A stretch of DNA of 64,000 nucleotides from Enterobacter cloacae complex sp. R_G8 (GCF_024599795.1 NZ_CP102246.1:682001-746000); one strand, 5' to 3'. Counted from the stretch's first letter, positions 34,085 to 45,177 are shown. Made by a program: numbers and translations. The notes: generated from the letters alone by a model not told the origin.

Positions 34085-34122
34085 AAAAAAATGGCGCTAC
34101 TCTGGGGTAGCGCCTTTTTTTT
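34085..34122. terminator. Bidirectional terminator between tldD and yagU
   Basis: Stem GGCGCTAC / GTAGCGCC (34093-34100 and 34107-34114) with a six-base loop. It has eight T on the plus side and an A-run on the left that is a T-run on the minus side. The plus-strand T-run reaches the yagU stop codon. Confidence 0.92.
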
Positions 34123-34735
34123 AACGCAAGTGACCCAGCGGTATCTCCGGATCCGGCTCATGAGTGATGCGGTTACGCAAATCACGACGAATAATTTCAA
34201 TCGACCAGAACCAGATCAAATGGCCCACGATCTCTGAGACGTGCTCGTACCAGGGCAGCTCAAACAGCGGCGGCGTCAGTCCCATCAATGGGAAGGAGAT
34301 CATATGGACAAAAAGCTGCGCTAACGCACCCGCCAGCAAACCTTGCCAGAGTTTAATTTTCGGGAAGACTTCCGCAACTATGCAATAACCTACGGCGAAG
34401 ACGATAGAAAAAATAATATGCGTGACGCCGACCCAGTTAAAAATATGTCCGGCAAAGGTGTAAACCGCTGCGTTCGGATCGACGACACCCAGCCAGTCAC
34501 GCAGAAATATATAGGGAGGATTTAAGAAATTGCGGGAACAATCAATCTGACTTGCTGCTCTTATTAATTGCTCTGGCCCGCATGCGCCGGTGAATAAATC
34601 CGTGGGGCTGCGCGGCGGCAGTGGAACTTCGGCTCCCCATTTGACAAAGGCGGAGACAATCCCTGCGATCAATCCAATGAATGCGGCTAGCCCATAGCGC
34701 CTGCGTGAAGGCGGTGTTTGTTCAAATATATTCAT
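34121..34735 (-). CDS. yagU: Inner-membrane protein YagU
   Basis: Inner-membrane protein of 204 aa (DUF1440), linked to acid resistance in E. coli. About four hydrophobic helices can be seen ([72 protein letters not shown]). The hydrophilic N- and C-terminal tails are short. In K-12 the gene lies elsewhere; here it is inserted between tldD and aaeR. It is convergent with tldD, and a 218-base gap separates it from aaeR. Confidence 0.88.
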   Translation of the reverse strand: MNIFEQTPPSRRRYGLAAFIGLIAGIVSAFVKWGAEVPLPPRSPTDLFTGACGPEQLIRAASQIDCSRNFLNPPYIFLRDWLGVVDPNAAVYTFAGHIFNWVGVTHIIFSIVFAVGYCIVAEVFPKIKLWQGLLAGALAQLFVHMISFPLMGLTPPLFELPWYEHVSEIVGHLIWFWSIEIIRRDLRNRITHEPDPEIPLGHLR

Positions 34736-34902
34736 TTCTGTTCCTTGTTCAATGTCATCCTGCGAAATACATTTTATTATTCATATTGGTAACATAAATA
34801 TAACAGCCTGAGATTCAGGCTCCTCACAAAATAAATGGCGTAAGGCGACGGTGTCAATTAACTATTATTTAGAGTGAGGGAGGGGAATTGCGCCATGCAG
34901 GG

Positions 34903-34952
34903 GAAATTATCCCGGACATTGTCATGCCAGAAAGGCGTTCCGGGATAATTTC
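34903..34952. repeat. 13-bp perfect inverted repeat at the aaeR 3' end
   Basis: GAAATTATCCCGG (34903-34915) and CCGGGATAATTTC (34940-34952) are perfect arms with a 24-base loop, one base beyond the aaeR stop. No T-run follows on the minus strand. It may protect or end the aaeR transcript. Confidence 0.6.
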
Positions 34953-34953
34953 A

Positions 34954-35880
34954 TTACTCTTTTCTGCGTCCCCGCATTCCCTGAAACAGTTCTGCCACGT
35001 CCACAAAATACTCGGTCAGATAGTTAATGCACACCTGCACCTTAAGCGGCAGTTTGTCTTTTTCGGTATACAGGGCATACACCGGACGCGGATCGGACTG
35101 GTAACGAGGGAACAGGATCTCCAGTACGCCGCTGTTGATCTCATTGATCACCCACATTAACGGTACGTAAGCGATCCCGGCGCCCGCCACCAGCCAGCGC
35201 GAGATGGTCATCGGATCGTTGGTGACAAACCGCCCTTCCGGCAGCAGTCGGGTAGAAATCCCTTCCGGGGCAATCAGTTCAAACTCATTATCGGGGCGGA
35301 CGCTGTACTCCAGCCAGGAGTGGTTGGCGAGATCGGCGGGTTTCTCCGGCACGCCGTACTGTGCCAGATAGCTCTTTGAGGCGCAGACCACCATCGGCAT
35401 GCTGCCGAGTCGACGGGAGAAGAGGCTGGAGTCCTGCAGTGCGCCGACGCGGATCACTACATCCAGGCCATCGGCAATCAGGTCCGGGGCAGGAATACCC
35501 GTGACCAGATTCACGGTTAATCCCGGATATTCTTTCAGCATCTCGGCGGTCATGGCGGCAAGAACATTTTGTGCCATAGTTGAAGAACAACCGATCCGCA
35601 GGGTCCCGATGGGTGTGTTGTTAAAGGCATAGAGCTGTTCGTGAACATCCTGCACTTCATGCAGCATGCGGCGACAGCCCTGATAGTAAATTTTACCCGC
35701 TTCCGTCAGCCCGATGCTGCGGGTGCTGCGGTTGAGCAATTTCACCTGCAGTTCATCTTCCAGTTTTGACACCGTCTGACTGATGGAGGAGACGCTCATC
35801 TGTAACTGCCGGGCAGCAGCAGTAAATGAGCCAAGTTCAACCACTTTGGCGAAGACCGACATGCGTTTTAAACGTTCCAT
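34954..35880 (-). CDS. aaeR: LysR-family regulator AaeR (QseA)
   Basis: LysR-type activator of the divergent aaeXAB operon (308 aa). The N-terminal winged helix-turn-helix is at residues 1-60 (VVELGSFTAAARQLQMSVSS, then ISQTVSKLEDELQVKLLNRS). The effector-binding domain includes LRIGCSSTMAQNVLAAMTAE. Aromatic carboxylates such as p-hydroxybenzoate are the inferred effectors, from E. coli. A CRP-like site and a LysR-type palindrome lie in the 178-base gap to aaeX. Confidence 0.93.
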   Translation of the reverse strand: MERLKRMSVFAKVVELGSFTAAARQLQMSVSSISQTVSKLEDELQVKLLNRSTRSIGLTEAGKIYYQGCRRMLHEVQDVHEQLYAFNNTPIGTLRIGCSSTMAQNVLAAMTAEMLKEYPGLTVNLVTGIPAPDLIADGLDVVIRVGALQDSSLFSRRLGSMPMVVCASKSYLAQYGVPEKPADLANHSWLEYSVRPDNEFELIAPEGISTRLLPEGRFVTNDPMTISRWLVAGAGIAYVPLMWVINEINSGVLEILFPRYQSDPRPVYALYTEKDKLPLKVQVCINYLTEYFVDVAELFQGMRGRRKE

Positions 35881-35896
35881 TGTTCACTCTGGCTTA

Positions 35897-35916
35897 AAAG
35901 TGATTTAGATCACATA
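35897..35916. promoter_or_regulatory. CRP-like site upstream of aaeR
   Basis: AGTGA-TTTAGA-TCACA (35899-35914) matches nine of the ten key bases of the CRP consensus TGTGA-N6-TCACA. It is centred about 27 bases before the aaeR start, where it could block or modulate aaeR and, at a distance, aaeX. Confidence 0.6.
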
Positions 35917-35942
35917 TTATAGATAACAGCATAACAGTTACG

Positions 35943-35957
35943 TTAATATACTATTAA
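35943..35957. promoter_or_regulatory. Candidate AaeR (LysR-type) box
   Basis: TTAATATACTATTAA is a perfect 15-bp palindrome containing a T-N11-A LysR motif. It lies between the divergent aaeR and aaeX starts, about 100 bases upstream of aaeX. Assignment to AaeR is inferred from position. Confidence 0.5.
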
Positions 35958-36058
35958 TTACATAACGGCTGCGCCATTCTCGCCCGGCGTTTCTTGCTCT
36001 CCTGCGATGGCGTGCGCTAAAAATTCTGAAGCCTGCACTCTCTCTTATCAAGGTCAAC

Positions 36059-36262
36059 ATGAGTCTGTTTCCCGTTATCGTGGTGTTCGGTCTGTCGTTC
36101 CCACCGATATTTTTCGAGCTTCTTTTATCACTGGCGATCTTCTGGCTGGTGCGCAAGGTGCTGGTTCCTACCGGGATCTACGATTTCGTCTGGCACCCTG
36201 CATTGTTCAATACCGCGCTGTATTGCTGCCTGTTCTACCTGATATCGCGCATGTTTGTCTGA
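36059..36262 (+). CDS. aaeX: Small membrane protein AaeX
   Basis: Short protein of 67 aa with two hydrophobic segments ([20 protein letters not shown], and [16 protein letters not shown] near the end). It is the first gene of aaeXAB and is preceded by AAGG at five bases. Its role in the efflux system is not defined, and it is a DUF1656 protein, a family usually encoded beside AaeA-like adaptors. aaeA begins eight bases downstream. Confidence 0.93.
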   Translation: MSLFPVIVVFGLSFPPIFFELLLSLAIFWLVRKVLVPTGIYDFVWHPALFNTALYCCLFYLISRMFV

Positions 36263-36269
36263 GGTTGAT

Positions 36270-37202
36270 GTGAAAACGCTAACAAGAAAAATCTCCCGCA
36301 CCGCCATCACCATGGCGCTGGTTATCCTCGCGTTCATCGCTATTTTTCGCGCCTGGGTCTATTACACCGAATCACCGTGGACACGTGACGCGCGTTTTAG
36401 CGCGGATGTCGTGGCGATCGCCCCCGACGTGGCCGGTCTTATCACCGCGGTTAACGTCCACGATAACCAGCTGGTGAAGAAAGACCAGGTGCTGTTCACC
36501 ATCGACCAGCCGCGTTACCAGAAAGCACTGGAAGAAGCGGAAGCGGATGTTGCCTATTACCAGGCGCTGGCCGCAGAGAAACGCCGTGAGGCGGGCCGCC
36601 GTAACCAGCTGGGTGTCCAGGCGATGTCCCGGGAAGAGATTGATCAGTCCAACAACGTGCTGCAAACCGTACTGCATCAGCTGGCAAAAGCGCAGGCGAC
36701 GCGCGATCTGGCGAAGCTCGATCTGGAGCGTACCGTGATCCGCGCGCCAGCCGATGGTTGGGTTACTAACCTTAACGTCTATGCCGGGGAGTTTATTACC
36801 CGCGGTTCAACCGCCGTGGCGCTGGTAAAACAGAACTCGTTCTATGTGCTTGCCTATATGGAAGAGACCAAGCTGGAAGGCGTTCGTCCGGGCTATCGCG
36901 CAGAGATCACGCCGCTTGGCAGCAACCGCGTCTTTAAAGGCACCGTCGACAGCGTCGCGGCTGGCGTCACCAACTCCAGCAGCTCCAACGACGCAAAAGG
37001 GATGGCGACCGTCGATTCCAACCTGGAGTGGGTGCGTCTGGCCCAGCGTGTGCCGGTACGTATTCATCTGGACGAACAGCAGGGCAACCTGTGGCCTGCT
37101 GGCACGACGGCGACGGTGGTGATCACCGGTGAGAAAGATCGGGACGCCAGCCAGGACTCAATCTTCCGTAAAATTGCCCACCGTCTGCGCGAATTTGGTT
37201 AA
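36270..37202 (+). CDS. aaeA: Aromatic acid efflux adaptor AaeA
   Basis: Membrane fusion protein for p-hydroxybenzoic acid efflux (310 aa). A GTG start at 36270 gives [20 protein letters not shown], an N-terminal membrane anchor, and matches the E. coli length; GAGG precedes it. The protein then has a lipoyl half ([20 protein letters not shown]), a helical hairpin (about 85-150) and the second half ([20 protein letters not shown]). The in-frame ATG 15 bases earlier lies inside the aaeX stop region and is less likely. aaeB follows five bases later. Confidence 0.95.
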   Translation: MKTLTRKISRTAITMALVILAFIAIFRAWVYYTESPWTRDARFSADVVAIAPDVAGLITAVNVHDNQLVKKDQVLFTIDQPRYQKALEEAEADVAYYQALAAEKRREAGRRNQLGVQAMSREEIDQSNNVLQTVLHQLAKAQATRDLAKLDLERTVIRAPADGWVTNLNVYAGEFITRGSTAVALVKQNSFYVLAYMEETKLEGVRPGYRAEITPLGSNRVFKGTVDSVAAGVTNSSSSNDAKGMATVDSNLEWVRLAQRVPVRIHLDEQQGNLWPAGTTATVVITGEKDRDASQDSIFRKIAHRLREFG

Positions 37203-37207
37203 TCGCT

Positions 37208-39175
37208 ATGGGTATCTTTACTATCGCCAGCCAGCACATTCGCTTCGCCGTGAAGCTGGCGAGTGCTATTGTGCTGGCGCTGTTTGTCGGCTTTCACTTC
37301 CAGCTGGAAACCCCGCGCTGGGCGGTGCTGACGGCGGCGATTGTCGCGGCTGGCCCGGCATTTGCGGCCGGCGGTGAGCCCTACTCCGGGGCGATCCGCT
37401 ATCGCGGCATGCTGCGTATCATCGGGACGTTTATCGGCTGTATCGCCGCGCTCACCATCATCATTCTGATGATCCGCACACCGCTGCTGATGGTGTTGGT
37501 ATGCTGTATCTGGGCGGGTTTCTGCACCTGGCTCTCCTCGCTGGTGAAAGTAGAGAACTCTTATGCCTGGGGGCTGGCGGGCTATACCGCGCTGATTATT
37601 GTCATCACCATTCAAACCGAACCGCTGCTCGCGCCGCAGTTTGCTGTGGAACGCTGTAGCGAGATCGTGATTGGTATCGTCTGCGCAATTGTCGCTGACC
37701 TGCTTTTTTCCCCGCGCTCCATCAAACAGGAAGTGGATCGCGAGCTGGACGCGCTGATTGTCGCACAGTACCAGCTGATGCAGCTGTGCATTAAGCACGG
37801 TGACAGTGAAGAGGTGGACAAGGCGTGGAGCGGACTGGTCCGCCGTACGCAGGCCCTGGAAGGAATGCGCAGCAACCTTAACATGGAGTCTTCGCGCTGG
37901 GCACGCGCCAACCGCCGACTCAAAGCGATCAATACCGTCTCCTTAACGCTGATTACCCAGGCGTGCGAAACCTACCTCATCCAGAACACTCGCCCGGAAT
38001 CGGTCACCGATACCTTCCGCGAACTGTTTGCCGAGCCGGTGGAAACGGTGCAGGACGTGCATAAGCAGCTCAAACGCATGCGCCGGGTCATTGCCTGGAC
38101 CGGAGAGCGCGACACGCCGGTGACCATATACACCTGGGTTGGCGCTGCGACGCGCTACCTCTTGCTGAAACGCGGCGTGATTGGCAATACCAAAATCAGC
38201 GCCGCGGAAGAAGAGGTCCTGCAGGGGGAAGTGGTGATCAAGGCGGAATCGGCTGAACGCCATCACGCAATGGTCAACTTCTGGCGTACCACGCTGGCCT
38301 GTATGCTCGGTACGCTGTTCTGGCTGTGGACCGGCTGGACCTCCGGCAATGGCGCGATGGTCATGATTGCTGTTGTCACGGCGCTGGCAATGCGCCTGCC
38401 CAACCCGCGTATGGTCGCCATCGATTTCCTGTACGGGACGATAGCCGCGCTGCCCATTGGTGCGCTCTATTTCCTGGTGATCCTCCCGTCCACGCAGCAG
38501 AGCATGTTGCTGCTCTGTATCAGTCTCGCGGTGATGGCGTTCTTTATCGGGATCGAAGTGCAGAAGCGCCGTCTGGGATCGCTGGGTGCTCTCGCCAGTA
38601 CCATTAACATTCTGGTGCTCGATAACCCGATGACGTTTCATTTCAGCCAGTTCCTCGACAGCGCGTTGGGTCAGCTGGTGGGCTGTTTCCTGGCGATGAT
38701 GGTGATCCTGCTGGTGCGCGACAATTCCCAGGCACGGACGGGGCGCGTGCTGCTGAACCAGTTCGTCTCGGCCGCGGTTTCGTCCATGACCACCAATACT
38801 GCGCGCCGTAAAGAGAACCGCCTACCGGCGCTCTATCAGCAGCTGTTTTTACTGCTGAATAAATTCCCCGGCGACATTGCCCGTTTTCGTCTGGCGTTAA
38901 CGATGATCATTGCGCACCAGCGTCTGCGCAACGCCCCGGTGCCGATCAACGACGATTTGTCGGCTTTCCATCGCCAGTTGCGCCGCACCGCCGACCATGT
39001 GCTTTCCGCCTCCAGTGATGACAAACGGCGCCGCTACTTTAAGCAACTGCTGGAAGAGCTGGATGTCTACCAGGAGAAGCTCAGGGTCTGGGAAGCGCCT
39101 CCTCAGGTGACAGAGCCGGTAGGACGGCTGGTGCTTATGCTGCACCGCTACCAGAACGTCCTGACGGATAACTGA
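37208..39175 (+). CDS. aaeB: Aromatic acid efflux transporter AaeB
   Basis: Inner-membrane transporter of the p-hydroxybenzoate efflux pair AaeAB (655 aa; FUSC / aromatic acid exporter family). Two sets of about six helices (residues about 15-175 and 360-525) flank large cytoplasmic regions. [20 protein letters not shown] and the second-half [20 protein letters not shown] are family landmarks. It is the last gene of aaeXAB and ends at a strong terminator (39189-39214). Confidence 0.96.
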   Translation: MGIFTIASQHIRFAVKLASAIVLALFVGFHFQLETPRWAVLTAAIVAAGPAFAAGGEPYSGAIRYRGMLRIIGTFIGCIAALTIIILMIRTPLLMVLVCCIWAGFCTWLSSLVKVENSYAWGLAGYTALIIVITIQTEPLLAPQFAVERCSEIVIGIVCAIVADLLFSPRSIKQEVDRELDALIVAQYQLMQLCIKHGDSEEVDKAWSGLVRRTQALEGMRSNLNMESSRWARANRRLKAINTVSLTLITQACETYLIQNTRPESVTDTFRELFAEPVETVQDVHKQLKRMRRVIAWTGERDTPVTIYTWVGAATRYLLLKRGVIGNTKISAAEEEVLQGEVVIKAESAERHHAMVNFWRTTLACMLGTLFWLWTGWTSGNGAMVMIAVVTALAMRLPNPRMVAIDFLYGTIAALPIGALYFLVILPSTQQSMLLLCISLAVMAFFIGIEVQKRRLGSLGALASTINILVLDNPMTFHFSQFLDSALGQLVGCFLAMMVILLVRDNSQARTGRVLLNQFVSAAVSSMTTNTARRKENRLPALYQQLFLLLNKFPGDIARFRLALTMIIAHQRLRNAPVPINDDLSAFHRQLRRTADHVLSASSDDKRRRYFKQLLEELDVYQEKLRVWEAPPQVTEPVGRLVLMLHRYQNVLTDN

Positions 39176-39188
39176 CTGAAGTAAAAAA

Positions 39189-39214
39189 ACCGACGCCAAA
39201 AGCGTCGGTTTTTT
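39189..39214 (+). terminator. Terminator of aaeXAB
   Basis: Stem ACCGACGC / GCGTCGGT with a five-base loop and a T-run, 13 bases past the aaeB stop. A matching A-run on the left allows reading in reverse too. Confidence 0.92.
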
Positions 39215-39263
39215 GTAGCTATACTTATTGCTGCAGTCTCTTACATTCAGAAAGGGAGGACAC

Positions 39264-40718
39264 ATGACGACTCAGGCGCTTCAGGACAACATCCTTTTTC
39301 AGACCGGTTATCTGGTCAACGGCATTTGGAAGACGCTGGATACGACCTTTGATGTGTTGAACCCGGCTACCGGTGACGTTATCGCCAGAGTGGCGAAAGC
39401 GGGTAAAGCAGAAACCGAAGAAGCTATTGCTGCTGCCGTGAAAGCCTTCCCGGCATGGCGAGCCAAAACCGCGAAAGAGCGCTCGACTATCCTCTATCGC
39501 TGGTACGAACTGATTATTGAGCACAAAAGCTGGCTTGGTCGGTTAATGACCACCGAACAGGGCAAACCCCTGAAAGAAGCCGAAGGTGAGGTGGAGTACG
39601 CCGCCAGTTTTATTCAGTGGTTTGCCGAAGAGGCCAAGCGCGCTAACGGTGAAATTATTCCGCCGATCAAGCCGGGGTCCCGCATTCTGGCTACCCGTGA
39701 ACCTGTTGGCGTGGTGGCAGCGATCACGCCGTGGAACTTCCCGATGGCCATGCTCACCCGCAAATTAGGTCCGGCACTTGCTGCGGGCTGTACCGGGGTG
39801 ATTAAACCGGCCAATAACACCCCACTCAGCGCCTTTGCGCTCCTCACGCTGGCGAAACAGGCCGGTGTGCCGGATGGGGTGCTCAACGCCGTGGCAGGTA
39901 ATACGCATGAGATCAGCGACGCGATTATGGCGAGCCATGAGGTGCGTAAAATCTCGTTTACCGGCTCCACTTCCGTCGGCAAAACGCTGGTGCGTAACGC
40001 CGCGGAGACCATGAAAAAAGTCTCTATGGAGCTGGGGGGAAATGCCCCGTATATCGTGTTTGAGGATGCGGACATCGATGCTGCCGTCAAAGGGGCAATC
40101 GCCAACAAATTCCGTAATGCTGGACAAGTCTGCGTCAGCGTTAACCGCTTCTATATTCAGGAAACCGTCTACGACAAGTTTGTGAACAAACTGGCCGATG
40201 CGGTGAACGTGCTGAAGGTGGGAAATGGTCTGGAGGACGGTGTGGTCGTAGGCCCGCTGATTGAACCCTCCGCAGTGAACAAAGTGCGTGAGCACGTTGA
40301 GGATGCGGTTGCCCGTGGAGCAACGGTCCTGGCGGGCGGCAAACCGCACCCGCTTGGCGGCAATTTCTGGATGCCCACCGTGCTGGGCGACTGTCATGAA
40401 GGCATGAAACTGGCAGAAGAAGAGACGTTTGGTCCCGTTGCAGCCTGCTTCCGTTTCACTTCTGAAGATGAAGTCATCCAGCGTGCCAACAACACGCCAT
40501 ATGGTCTGGCGGCTTACTTCTATACTCAGAATCTGTCGCGGGTGTTCCGTGTGTCGCAGGCGATCGAAAGCGGGATGATCGGGATTAACGAGTGCGCCGT
40601 CTCCACGGAGCTTGGCCCCTTCGGAGGAGTAAAAGAGTCTGGCCTGGGCCGTGAAGGGTCCGTGCTGGGGCTGGAAGAGTATCTGGAAGTCAAAACCCTG
40701 CATATCGGCGGATTATAA
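39264..40718 (+). CDS. NAD(P)-dependent succinate-semialdehyde dehydrogenase family protein
   Basis: Aldehyde dehydrogenase of the GabD/DavD group (484 aa), probably oxidising succinate or glutarate semialdehyde. In order: GVVAAITPWNFPMAML with the catalytic asparagine, FTGSTSVGKTLV cofactor loop, general-base glutamate in SMELGGNAPYIVFEDADID, nucleophilic cysteine in NAGQVCVSVNRFYIQ, and LGPFGGVKESGLGREGS near the end. ATG 39264 follows GGGAGG. It is isolated: the aaeB terminator is upstream, a 45-base gap leads to yhcO, and no transaminase (gabT) or transporter is beside it. It is absent from this place in K-12. Substrate and cofactor are inferences. Confidence 0.85.
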   Translation: MTTQALQDNILFQTGYLVNGIWKTLDTTFDVLNPATGDVIARVAKAGKAETEEAIAAAVKAFPAWRAKTAKERSTILYRWYELIIEHKSWLGRLMTTEQGKPLKEAEGEVEYAASFIQWFAEEAKRANGEIIPPIKPGSRILATREPVGVVAAITPWNFPMAMLTRKLGPALAAGCTGVIKPANNTPLSAFALLTLAKQAGVPDGVLNAVAGNTHEISDAIMASHEVRKISFTGSTSVGKTLVRNAAETMKKVSMELGGNAPYIVFEDADIDAAVKGAIANKFRNAGQVCVSVNRFYIQETVYDKFVNKLADAVNVLKVGNGLEDGVVVGPLIEPSAVNKVREHVEDAVARGATVLAGGKPHPLGGNFWMPTVLGDCHEGMKLAEEETFGPVAACFRFTSEDEVIQRANNTPYGLAAYFYTQNLSRVFRVSQAIESGMIGINECAVSTELGPFGGVKESGLGREGSVLGLEEYLEVKTLHIGGL

Positions 40719-40763
40719 TAGACAGGGCGGCATCTGCCGCTCGCCTGGACTGGGTGGCTGGCA

Positions 40764-41036
40764 ATGAAAACCTATACCTTTGATTTTGACGAGATCGACA
40801 GTCAGGAAGACTTCTATCGTGAATTTATCCGGGTGTTTGATCTTGAACGGGAAAGCGTCACGAATCTGGATACGTTGTGGGATGTGGTAACCGGCAGTCA
40901 GTTGCCTTTACCGCTGGAGATAGAGTTTATCCATCTGCCTGAGAAACTGCGCAGACGCTTTGGTGCACTGATTTTATTGTTTGATGAAGCGGAAGAAGAG
41001 CTGGAAGGGCAGTTGCGTTTCAACGCGCGCCAGTGA
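40764..41036 (+). CDS. yhcO: Barstar-family protein YhcO
   Basis: Protein of 90 aa with the barstar fold (ribonuclease-inhibitor family), beginning [20 protein letters not shown] and containing [20 protein letters not shown], the usual helix-strand part. No cognate barnase-like gene is next to it, so inhibition of a nuclease is only a family-based guess. It is convergent with yhcN. The conserved aaeB...yhcO-yhcN-argR order supports the name. Confidence 0.9.
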   Translation: MKTYTFDFDEIDSQEDFYREFIRVFDLERESVTNLDTLWDVVTGSQLPLPLEIEFIHLPEKLRRRFGALILLFDEAEEELEGQLRFNARQ

Positions 41037-41042
41037 TTAATC

Positions 41043-41074
41043 AAAAAAAGCCCCTGACCAGCGAGGTCAGGGGC
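41043..41074 (-). terminator. Terminator of the yhcN gene pair
   Basis: Ten-base perfect stem GCCCCTGACC / GGTCAGGGGC with a five-base loop, followed by seven T on the minus strand. On the plus strand there is no T-run, so it serves yhcN better than yhcO. Confidence 0.88.
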
Positions 41075-41102
41075 AAGTCGTATGATGAGATACGACGAGG
41101 GT

Positions 41103-41369
41103 TTATTTATACAGTTCTGCCGTCGCATGCCAGTGGTCACCCTGATTCAGTTCGGTGACGCGATAGCTGCTGGCGCCTGCTTTTTCAGCTTTTGCGGCCA
41201 GTTCCTGACGGATATCCATCGGAGAGCCGGTGACAGATGTCACGGAGATACTACCCATAGACTGCAGATTCTGCGCCTGGTCGGCATTCACCTGCTGAAC
41301 GGCTGCGCTTGCACCGAAAGAGAGAACCGATGCCAGACCGAGGGTTGCGATGATTAATTTGCTTTTCAT
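41103..41369 (-). CDS. yhcN: Periplasmic stress protein YhcN (DUF1471)
   Basis: Small secreted protein (88 aa) of the YhcN/BhsA/McbA family, tied in E. coli to the response to acid, cytoplasmic pH and peroxide stress. The signal peptide MKSKLIIATLGLASVLSFGA ends about residue 22. The domain motif SVTSVTGSPMDIRQELAAKA and the shared end SYRVTELNQGDHWHATAELYK are intact. It lies 109 bases after a paralogue with an almost identical ending. Confidence 0.92.
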   Translation of the reverse strand: MKSKLIIATLGLASVLSFGASAAVQQVNADQAQNLQSMGSISVTSVTGSPMDIRQELAAKAEKAGASSYRVTELNQGDHWHATAELYK

Positions 41370-41478
41370 AGTCTTTGCTCCTGAAGAGGTTTTTGCTCAA
41401 CGGCGAGAAGGGTTGAACTGCTATTTTTATGCCTGGTGCCGTTGAGTGGAGATTTTCGTCTTTTGCTATTACTAAAAC

Positions 41479-41742
41479 TTATTTGTACAGCTCAGCGGTC
41501 GCGTGCCAGTGGTCACCTGAACGCGCTTCAATGATGCGATAGGATGATGCACCCTGTTCTTCCGCTTTTTTGTTCAGCATTTCACGCATATCCATTGGAG
41601 ACGTGCCGATCGCGCCGACAGAAACCGTACCGATAGCCTCACGGGATTGCGCCTGGTCGGCATTGATGGAGTCCGCTGCGAAAGCACCGAATGACAGGAC
41701 AGACAGGACGCTCAGCGCCGCTACAGTAGTTTTGATTTTCAT
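41479..41742 (-). CDS. YhcN paralogue (DUF1471)
   Basis: Second YhcN-like protein (87 aa) with signal peptide MKIKTTVAALSVLSVLSFGA and a cleavage region near FAA. It shares with its neighbour NADQAQ, SPMDMRE/SPMDIRQ, GASSYR and the C-terminus SGDHWHATAELYK/QGDHWHATAELYK. This points to tandem duplication followed by divergence. K-12 has only one yhcN here. A separate promoter is likely, since a 377-base gap up to argR lies upstream and 109 bases separate the pair. Confidence 0.88.
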   Translation of the reverse strand: MKIKTTVAALSVLSVLSFGAFAADSINADQAQSREAIGTVSVGAIGTSPMDMREMLNKKAEEQGASSYRIIEARSGDHWHATAELYK

Positions 41743-42119
41743 GATTCTTTACCTCGTCGAATTTTTAGTGGGGTCTTTGTTTCGTGACCCTCATCACAAA
41801 ATCAAGTATACACTAATAACGGTAAAAATTAATACCAGACTAATTGTTTCACAGGTAATTACGCGTTAAACAGCGCCATTTTTATAACCAAACTGCATAA
41901 TGTTGGTCGATTTTTGTTCACAATGAAGGGTTATATCTAAGAAAATCATATGGATATTTGATTTTGATTTTTTGTGCGATTTTTTGATTTACCATTCACT
42001 GGATGAATGTTAATGGGTGGTAAAAAGCACTATTTGTCAAATCAGGGACAGAAGAAAGCAGGGGAAAACGCAGCGGGGGCAGAATGAACCCCGTAGCGGC
42101 GCTACGGGGCTAGAGAGGA
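41743..42119. other. Gap between the yhcN paralogue and argR
   Basis: These 377 bases are AT-rich for most of their length and become GC-richer toward argR. They should contain the promoter of the yhcN paralogue and the argR 3' end. Just past the argR stop, CCCCGTAGCG / CGCTACGGGG (about 42090-42109) forms a hairpin that may end argR. No gene is seen. Confidence 0.55.
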
Positions 42120-43926
<1,807 letters not shown>

Positions 43927-43940
43927 CACGAACCTTCTTC

Positions 43941-43973
43941 CGCAGGCCGGGTAAGCGTTAGCGCCACCCGGCA
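43941..43973. repeat. REP-like palindromic element after mdh
   Basis: GCCGGGT (43946-43952) and ACCCGGC (43966-43972) frame an imperfect stem with AAGCG and CGC inside, the form of an enterobacterial REP unit. It lies 20 bases after mdh and probably stabilises the mRNA end. Confidence 0.75.
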
Positions 43974-44009
43974 AAAAAAACCGAAGCACTGACTGGCTTC
44001 GGTTTTTTT
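43973..44009. terminator. Bidirectional terminator between mdh and degS
   Basis: Stem ACCGAAGC / GCTTCGGT (43980-43987, 43996-44003), with an A-run on the left and a seven-base T-run on the right. It can therefore end both convergent transcripts. Confidence 0.93.
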
Positions 44010-44016
44010 ATGGCTG

Positions 44017-45084
44017 TCAGTTGGTGGCCGGGTATTCCTGAATGGTGACCTGAATCGTCAGCTTCTTATCGTTACGCATGACTTCAACAGGGATGATAGA
44101 GCCAGGGCGGATCTCCGCAACCTGGTCCATTGTCTCCAGCGCCGATACCGCCGGTGTGCCGTTCACCGACAAAATGACATCATTAACCTGAATACCCGCG
44201 TTAGCTGCCGGGCCGCCAGGCGCCACCTCGTTGACCACAATCCCCTGAATCTGATCGATACCGCCACCCTGGGTATGCATGGGGGCAATCTCACGACCGC
44301 CAATCCCGATATAACCGCGGATGACACGGCCGTCGCGGATCAGCTTATCCATAATCTTGGTAGCCAACTGGAACGGAATGGCAAAGCCAATTCCTTCCGG
44401 CGTTTCGCCATCGTTACTTTTATCGAACGAAAGGGTGTTGATGCCCATCAGCTCGCCCAGGGAGTTGACCAGCGCACCGCCGGAGTTTCCGTGGTTGATG
44501 GAGGCATCGGTTTGCAGGAAGTTCTGCCGTCCCGATGGATTCAGACCGATTCGACCGGTGGCGCTGATAATCCCCTGGGTGATGGTCTGGCCCAGGTTGT
44601 AAGGGTTACCGATAGCCAGAACCACGTCGCCAATATGAGGAGTACGTTTACGGTTAATCGGAATAACCGGCAGCCCGCCGGTGGCGTTGATCTTCAGTAC
44701 CGCCAGATCGGTCAGGCTGTCAGAACCCACCAGCAAGGCCTCAAACACGCGGCCATCCTGAAGCGCAACGATGATCTGGTCCGCATCGTTAATCACATGT
44801 TTGTTGGTAATAATGTACCCGCGATCGTCCATAATCACGCCGGAGCCGAGGGTGCGGATCTCCAGCTGGTTATGGGCGGAACTGTTGAGGCCGCGATTAT
44901 AGACGTTAACCACAGCGGGTGCGGCACGGCGAACAGCCTGATTATAGGTAGCAGGCGTTTCATCCGTGCTGTCAAACTGGGGCGCCGACAGCTTGTTGAA
45001 CTGGCGTAAAGACGGCATGGCCGCTAACAGCAGGGCTGCAACAATCAAACCGATGGCAATTGAACGAAAGAGCTTTAAAAGCAT
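44017..45084 (-). CDS. degS: Site-1 envelope stress protease DegS
   Basis: Inner-membrane-anchored serine protease that cuts RseA to start the sigma-E response (355 aa). One N-terminal helix (IAIGLIVAALLLAAMPSL) is followed by a trypsin-like domain. Its histidine is in IITNKHVIN, aspartate in SLTDLAVLKI and serine in INHGNSGGALVNSLGELMGI. A single PDZ domain (about 255-350, with GIQVNDVILSVNGTPA) senses misfolded porins. It lies 93 bases after degQ on the same strand. Confidence 0.97.
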   Translation of the reverse strand: MLLKLFRSIAIGLIVAALLLAAMPSLRQFNKLSAPQFDSTDETPATYNQAVRRAAPAVVNVYNRGLNSSAHNQLEIRTLGSGVIMDDRGYIITNKHVINDADQIIVALQDGRVFEALLVGSDSLTDLAVLKINATGGLPVIPINRKRTPHIGDVVLAIGNPYNLGQTITQGIISATGRIGLNPSGRQNFLQTDASINHGNSGGALVNSLGELMGINTLSFDKSNDGETPEGIGFAIPFQLATKIMDKLIRDGRVIRGYIGIGGREIAPMHTQGGGIDQIQGIVVNEVAPGGPAANAGIQVNDVILSVNGTPAVSALETMDQVAEIRPGSIIPVEVMRNDKKLTIQVTIQEYPATN

Positions 45085-45177
45085 GATGCGCGTGTCGTTA
45101 AAAAAGGAACGATTTGCAGCATAACATGAGTTATCCCGGACATCACACGCAGCGGTGATACCCGGGATCGCAAATGC

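Noticed and set aside
40764..41036. yhcO as the antitoxin of a barnase-type pair
   Set aside because: No nuclease gene is adjacent; the conserved aaeB-yhcO-yhcN neighbourhood argues for a housekeeping barstar-like protein.
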